From: Myxocyprinus asiaticus | Lineage: Eukaryota; Chordata; Actinopteri; Cypriniformes; Catostomidae | Direction of reading: 5' to 3' | Length of the DNA: 64,000 nucleotides | Assembly (NCBI RefSeq): GCF_019703515.2 | Contig: NC_059372.1 | Location: 15,537,492-15,601,491, forward strand | In this document: piece after piece, positions 1-64,000 of the stretch | How the letters are laid out: each line of letters starts with the position of its first letter | Numbering within the stretch: position 1 is the stretch's first letter | Notes under the pieces: model-generated | Database searches by the model: none | Told to the model about the DNA's origin: nothing | The model's input: the letters and a program-made list of their open reading frames with translations, nothing else | Program-made: the position numbers and the translations under genes

Positions 1-504
1 TAATCAATACTTTATTTGGCCCAATTATGAACCTTTTTTTATTGTGCATACCTTAAAGGAAGGATGAAGCTATTTCTACTTGGTCTGATGCTCCTAAAAC
101 ATTTAATCAGGTTCATACAGGTTGACTTAAATATACTGTTACCCAAGGACCAAACCATGGTGGGAGGCTGTTGAGGTCACAAATGTAATGACTCTTTTTG
201 GTCCGTAAAATAGTAAAGGTGCTTAATTAATTAACTTTTGGAATAAAGGCTCCAAATGTTATAAAGGCCCAAATAATAATTTTTGGTTTTAAAAAATACA
301 CTGTATATACAGTATACATACACTTTTGAAGTAAATGTACACTTTTGAAGTTCACACAGCACATTCGATTAACATCTTATTATATAAATAACAGGCAATG
401 TCCACACTTCCCAAACAGAAACTCACCTGATAGCCTGAACTACACAGTATGGCAAGAACTGAGAAATGAATGTATTGTTAATAGAGAAATGAATTAGATA
501 GTTA

Positions 505-559
505 ATTGAATATCCCGGGTTCAATAATTAAGCTCAATCGACAGCGTTTGTGGCATAAT

Positions 560-626
<67 letters not shown>

Positions 627-1071
627 GTTGATTACCCCCAAAAAATAATTTTGACTTGCACCTCCTTTTCTTTAAAAAAAGTAAATATCTGGGTTACATT
701 GAGGCACTTACAATTACATTAAAATACTCAGTTTCAAAAGTATAGCCACATGACGTAAACTATATGTGTGTTAGTGTGATCAGATTGCTTCCTAACCTTT
801 TCTATGTAAAGTTATAGCCAATAGACGATGTTATGTCAAAAACCCTAAAATTACTGTAAAAAAATGACGATTTTAACAACTTTACAGATCAATTAATACA
901 TGAGTTTTAACACAAAACATTTATGTAAGTGCTTTTATAAAATTATAAGCTTCACATTTCTACCTTTAAACCCTCACTCGATTTTTGCTTTTTGTTTTGT
1001 TGTGGTAATCAACCTTATGCCACAAATGCTGAGCTTATCTTGTATTGAACCCGGATTGTTCCCTTAATTAT
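505..1071. repeat. MITE-like inverted-repeat element, copy a
   Basis: Long terminal inverted repeats: the left end reads CCCGGGTTCAATAATTAAGC and is mirrored near 1040-1060 by TTGTATTGAACCCGG. The inner pair TTTGTGGCATAAT and ATGCCACAAATGCTG also matches in inverse. Three further copies lie at about 24534-25941, 28273-28853 and 44030-44615. It has no coding capacity and is probably a non-autonomous DNA transposon. Confidence 0.7.
562..624. repeat. (TA)n microsatellite
   Basis: About 30 uninterrupted TA dinucleotides inside the left arm of the MITE copy a. Confidence 0.95.
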
Positions 1072-2643
1072 TTAAATGTTATTTATATTTTACAGCCTTG
1101 ATCAGTGGTTGCCAAGCTCTGTAACCCTTTTCAGATTTTCTCACTCTTTCTACCCCGGGGAGGCCTTTTGTCTTATTGTGTATAGATACAATGAACGATA
1201 TAGAAAAATAACAGCTCATAGTTCGGAATAACATAAGGGTGGGTAAAAGACAGATTTTTCCATTTTTAATTGAGCTGCTCCTTTTACCGGTGGCTCCTTT
1301 TTTGAGCACAATCCTAACAAGGACATACCCAAAATAAAATGGTTGCAGTTCATGAGCCCTGATCTCTTTTGAAAGAAGACACTTAGAAGATTGTTGTCCA
1401 AATGTCAGAATTAATTAATGTCATAAAGAAAATAGTTAGAAAAGCACAAATTTATTGTAAATTATTTGCACAATGTAGTCCAAAACACAATGGAGTCAAA
1501 GCCACAGGTCTTACCATGTTTAAGTTCTAATCTTAAAGTGATAACTCTTCTACTTTGAGTTTATGGATCATTTTCTAAGACAATGCCAAGTGAATTGTCT
1601 AAAGGACAATTTCGAAAACTAGTTAGATAACCACATTGATTCAATTAATTCACTGGTGTGCCTACATTATGTTTGTCATATCCCTGATGAAAACTGCTGT
1701 GATAATGTTTTTACATTCACAATTACGAATGACATTACAAATCACGTACACATGACATATTTTCAATTCAGAATGGCAAATGTCGCCAAAAGGTGAGTAG
1801 TTTGCATTCTTGGAGTCGGTCTGTACAACATTTCTATCGTAAAATAGTGGGCAAATATCGCATGTTTAGTTAGATACTTCTTACATGGCACAAATATTCT
1901 TAGTGTGAACTGCTGAATTTGCTGATGCCTAGCACTAGAATAATCTACTATGCTCCCGTTTAGTTTCTATGAAAATAAGTCCCGCCTTCTTTGATTTGAT
2001 TGGTCTGATCTTAAATGTTGACAAGCGGTGTTACAAACCACTGAGCATGCTACATTTTTTAGTTTTTTTTAAACAATTCTGTAATCCCTGCAACAAATTT
2101 AGACAATTTGACAGCAGTGCACGATGTCCAATAATTAGATATTATTGGACATATCTAATTATTGAAGGGGACACGTCCCTCTCATTGTCTATTGTGGTTA
2201 TGGCCTTATGGCCCTGCTGTAAAATTAGATGTCACCACATGTAGCATTTTTTTAGGTTACCTAACAGAACTATTTTACAGTTTATTCAACTGAGGACATT
2301 AGCAAAATTTAGCAAAGCAAAACAAATTGAATGTTAAAATTAAACTATGTTGCAGGCAGATTTGTAAACCACGGGTCTGGTACCTGCTGCTGGAGGACTG
2401 AGAATAAACCTATTCTCCTCATCCAAAGGCTTTCAAGGTCTTTCAAAGAGTTTTTGAATAAGAGTGCTCTTCATTACGGAGGCCTCTGGAGATTTCAAAG
2501 CAATTTAAAGACAGGCATGGATGGAAAGAAAGAAATAAAGATGTAGGAGGGGGAGGTTAAAGTCACAGTCTCAACCAAAGGTAATGGTTAGATGCATGGC
2601 CGTAACCACCTAGACCCACCAGTATTCAAATTAGGGATTAACC

Positions 2644-3066
2644 GGGGGGCCTGGGTAGCTCAGCGTGCAAAGACGCTAACTGCCATCCCTGGAGTCGCTA
2701 GTTCGAATCCAGGGCGTGCTGAGTGACTCCAGCCAGGTCTCCTAAGCACCTGGTTGCTAGGGTGGGTAGTCATGTTGGGGTAACCTCTTCATGGTTGCTA
2801 TAATGTGGTTCGCTCTCGTTGGGGCGCATGGTGAGTTGTGCGTGGATGTCGCGCAGAATGGCGTGGGCCTCCACACATGCTTTATCTCCGCGGTAACATG
2901 CTCAACAAGCCAAGTGATAAGATGCGCAGATTGACGTCTCAGATGCAGAGGTAACTGAGATTCATCCTCCACCACCCGGATTGAGGCGAGTCACTATGCC
3001 ACCACGAGAACTTAGAAGCGCATTGGGAATTGGGCATTCCAAATTGGAAAAAAAAAGGGGAGAAAA
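2644..3066 (+). repeat. tRNA-derived SINE, copy 1 (nearly full length)
   Basis: The head resembles a tRNA gene: an A-box-like GGGTAGCTCAGCG and a B-box-like TAGTTCGAATCCAGG. It is followed by a tRNA-unrelated body and the 3' tail GGCATTCCAAATTGG plus an A-rich stretch. The same 400-430 bp unit recurs at 14450-14632, 18768-18893, 48887-49316, 53448-53872, 59766-59996 and 62605-63016, so this is a dispersed pol III-type SINE, not a tRNA gene. Confidence 0.85.
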
Positions 3067-3467
3067 TGTTGACCGATCTAGGTTTTTTCAATGGTTGGTT
3101 GTTAAATTAATATATGTGATTACATCCGTGGTTAGATATGCTAAGTGACTCCTGCCATACTAGCACCACCATGACCTGAACAGTTTGTCTCTTTGTGTGT
3201 ATGTGTACATTTCTCTCTGCCCATTGTTTAATGTTTACTTCTGTAAATTATATTTATTTCAGACTTGTTGGCTATGATACAGTGAAGTTACCAGACTTCT
3301 TCCTTCTCCTCCTACACACATTTACACTCAGACACAAAGGGAGAGAGATAGAACAGAGAGAGAGGAATGCCTATGCATTGTATTTTGCTTATGGCAATTT
3401 TAAAGCATCCTTGATTCTTAATTTGCAGGTATCTGGACTGTAGTTGTGGGCAGTGGAAGTTCAACTG

Positions 3468-55619
<52,152 letters not shown>

Positions 55620-58176
55620 CACTCGACACCTGTATCATAGGCCTTTTTTTGTACAACTATTTAAGAACAAGAGTACACTGCAATCTCTTTTATGTTGTTG
55701 ATGTCTTTTTGATTATTTTTAAGAAAACTCTGGCTTTTTTAGATAATTCTGCACTTAAGAAGATTAGGACAGACTAGGAAAAGGGAAATTTGGATTACCA
55801 TGGTCAAATAAGGCTTGTGAAGAGCTTACTAAGGTCTTACATCACTTATACACTGCATTATGTCTACATTTCTGAACGTGGGGAGTGGGGTATCCCTTTC
55901 GTTCACTCAAACAGAAAACTACTTAAGTCCCAATCTATTCTCACTCTTCTACAGGAACATTATCACAGTTTGTAGACTTACTCTATTACACCTCTACTTA
56001 AACAACTGAAGCTCTGTACTCTAAATAAGGATCATTTAGAATCGACCCATAACTCATGTAAATTATTTTACAGTAATAAGATTAAACACTTAAGGATGCT
56101 GTTTTTGCATTGTATTGTTTTGATTGTCTTTTGTAAGTTTTTGTCAAAAAGTCTGTATAATTTGTTGTGCCTTATAAAATGTTTTGTGTCCGTTTTTATT
56201 TTGAGAATGTATGTAGATAAAAATGTAAACATTTGACTTTGTTTTTTTTTTTTGAGTTCTCAATTTTCTAAATATTTAAAAACTATTGTCAGAACTGGTT
56301 GACTGGTGCCTCTGGTGGAAAAACAATTACAGTCCAAGGAGAGAACCTGCATTATTCTTGCAGTTGGAGTTGAGGTCTTGACAGATGGGAAGCAAAATAA
56401 GGTTTTAGAATTTTATTAAAAGCCATTAAAAGGGTCGTGACATGCCTTTTTTATCACTATTTTAATATGTTCTTTCAGGGTTCAATTATAATATTAGTAA
56501 AGTTTTTCTTGTTGTTTGTTTGTTTTGCACAAAACACATATATTTGTAAAACATCATTTTCCAAACTAATTTTGGCCCCCTTGTCAGAAACGCTCAGTTT
56601 TGGTGCTGCTACTCCTTTAATACTTGACAGTAAGCGACCAGTGTTATGGTTGGCTCTCTGCTCGACTGACCTGCTCTTTCCTTGCCATCTCACTGCTACC
56701 GGGTGAGGCCAAGGACGTAATAAGTAAAGTAGGCATTGATGTGTTATTGTCGGATGCAAATGTCTACCACAGTGTGACATCACAATGTGGAGAAAGTAGA
56801 GAATGAATCTTTTTGGCAGCTTATTTTCAACAAATGTTCTTTTTGCAATGAGGAAGTTTTGAGTTCAGAAACTTACAGTATGATGACCTCTTATCCGTCA
56901 TAGATAGTTGGATGTGTATGACTTTCTTCTGCTGAACACAAACGAAGCTTTTTAGAATATTTAGGCTCTGTTGGTCCATAAAATGCAAGTACATTGTGGA
57001 CAGATCTTTGAAGGTCCAAGAAGCATGTAAAGACAAAGAAATCCATATGACTTGTGCTTAACGTCCTCAGAAGCAATATAGGTATTTTAACTATCATTCT
57101 ATACTTTCGCTAATATTTCTAAATTCTGTTTTTGGCAATTTGCATTCTTTGTGCTGGACTTAAATGTTTATCCATTTCTCACCCACCCCTATCATATCAC
57201 TTCTTTAGATATTTAACCACAGGAGCTTTTTTTTTTTTAATGCTGCCTTTGTTTTTTGGACCTTCAAAGTTCTAGCCACCATTCACTTGCATTGTATGGA
57301 CCAACAAAGCTAGAATATTCTTCTAAAAATCTTAGCTTGTGTTCTGCAGAAGACATCTGGGATAGTATGAGGTTAAGTAAACAATTTTTATTTTTGTGTG
57401 AGCTATCCCTTTAAGGATTAAGTGACAATTATATGCTTACAGGGTCAAAGGTTGTCCCATATTCTTCCATTGGAAGCATACTAGTTGTTTGGGCATTTTT
57501 ACAAGATAAAAGGTACAAGTCCAACTTTATTTCCTGTGGTAATCAAAAGTATGCCACAGTTGCCATAGGTAGATCTTAATTTAAGGTTCCCAGTTTTTGA
57601 CCGATTCATTTACTTTTCCAGTTGTTTGATTACTGGATAACAAATCTTAAGATTCAGATCAATCCACTAATGAATTAAGGCAAACTTGTAAAAAAGTTTG
57701 GATCAATTGAAAAGAACAGAATCAAGAGCTCAAATTGACAGCATTATAGCTTTGAGCAAGTCATTTGCTCCAAGACGAGAGCAACATCTTGCCAATGAAA
57801 TATTTTAAAGCACAGCCAACCACAAACATGTATACACACACACGACATTTCCACAACTTTTCCAGTCCTGGAAAACACCTTAATTCCTCAATGCATTTAC
57901 AGGTTTTCCATGGCCATCGGAACCCAGCTTATCTAAAGTGGAATATTCAAGCACTCAATGTGCAAAATTTCTGGTGCAAAAGGCACTCATTTTAAACTTC
58001 TGAGCTTAGGGACAAAAATTGACAGTTTATTTCTAATGAAGCCAAAAGGTTGGCTTGCATCACATATAGTCAAGTAAATCCATTAAAATTGTTGCATGGA
58101 TATAGAAACAAATTCCATACAGCTGAAAACAAAAACACTGACAAACATGTTTCCAATAGATTTTTTATTTGGCGCC
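55620..58176. other. eya4 3' UTR and eya4-rps12 intergenic DNA
   Basis: No canonical AATAAA was found in the first 1.7 kb; ATTAAA variants lie at 56081-56086, 56415-56420 and 56425-56430. 56434-56810 looks like a dispersed repeat (TCGTGACATGCC start). 57230-57420 carries a MITE arm in reverse (GAGCTATCCCTTTAAGG). The UTR end is not determined. Confidence 0.5.
58164..58169 (-). promoter_or_regulatory. rps12: rps12 poly(A) signal
   Basis: AATAAA on the - strand, 8 nt past the TAA stop at 58177. This implies a very short 3' UTR, as is usual for ribosomal protein mRNAs. Confidence 0.85.
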
Positions 58177-63934
<5,758 letters not shown>

Positions 63935-63948
<14 letters not shown>

Positions 63949-63981
63949 TGTAGATTATCGATGGATGCGAGACTTGAATTT
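63935..63981 (-). CDS. rps12: rps12 start-codon exon
   Basis: Acceptor AG at 63983-63982, 33 nt of 5' UTR, ATG at 63948-63946, MAEE plus two bases of the next codon, donor at 63934-63933 (GTAAGC). Confidence 0.93.
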
Positions 63982-64000
63982 CTGAAATGAAGCCACAAAA

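Larger units (their letters stand above)
1..3428. other. Upstream flank / 5' intron of eya4, no coding exon recognised
   Basis: No exon with recognisable protein similarity was found. The stretch holds a MITE (about 505-1071) with a TA microsatellite inside it, a tRNA-SINE (2644-3066) and otherwise unassigned AT-rich DNA. The start-codon exon of eya4 at 3429 is preceded by a splice acceptor, so the promoter and at least one non-coding 5' exon must lie further upstream, either in this stretch or before the window. I could not place them. Confidence 0.6.

Noticed and set aside
56437..56706. 89-codon frame in the intergenic region
   Set aside because: Coincides with a dispersed repeat pattern and has no similarity I recognise.

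Overview
The window is vertebrate nuclear DNA from a teleost, most likely a cypriniform fish (carp, loach or sucker lineage). Three things point there: spliced genes with GT-AG introns, a dense load of fish-type repeats (Tc1/Sleeping Beauty-like, DIRS, hAT, tRNA-SINEs), and two genes recognisable exon by exon. There is no prokaryotic content. The species cannot be named from the sequence alone.

Gene content. Two protein-coding genes lie tail to tail. (1) eya4 (eyes absent homolog 4), + strand, 3468..55619, is complete from start to stop codon. I could trace 19 coding exon positions, all GT-AG with matching phases. They add up to 639 codons plus a stop, and the penultimate position is filled by one of two duplicated, mutually exclusive 101-nt exons. 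(2) rps12 (40S ribosomal protein eS12), - strand, 63948..58177, has 132 codons in five coding exons; its non-coding first exon lies beyond the right edge. Its introns carry two box C/D snoRNA candidates (one with a SNORD100-type guide to 18S rRNA) and one H/ACA candidate. About 2.6 kb separates the two stop codons.

Layout. 1..3428: upstream flank or 5' intron of eya4, with a MITE, a TA microsatellite and a SINE. 3429..19741: start-codon exon and the 16-kb intron 1, holding a rearranged Gypsy remnant (about 5.2-6.6 kb), an AT-rich homeobox-site-rich block (about 7.9-8.1 kb), several SINEs and MITEs, and a 5'-truncated DIRS element (13.6-19.35 kb). 19742..31580: exons 2-9, with a Sleeping Beauty-like transposon and a solo-LTR candidate in intron 3 and a fold-back Tc1 derivative in intron 5. 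31581..39516: intron 9, with two hAT-type elements and a near full-length DIRS element. 39517..55619: exons 10-19, which encode the linker and the C-terminal HAD-phosphatase Eya domain. 55620..58176: 3' UTR and intergenic DNA. 58177..64000: rps12, with intron 3 swollen to 4.3 kb by nested repeats.

How it works together. Eya4 is a transcriptional co-activator and protein phosphatase acting with Six and Dach proteins; eS12 is a small-subunit ribosomal protein whose introns also supply snoRNAs that modify rRNA. The two genes are neighbours by conserved synteny rather than by function. The most interesting signals are the mutually exclusive eya4 exon pair with a 55-nt separating intron, the snoRNA set in rps12, and several well-preserved nested transposon structures. 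I found no sign of an entirely new gene system.
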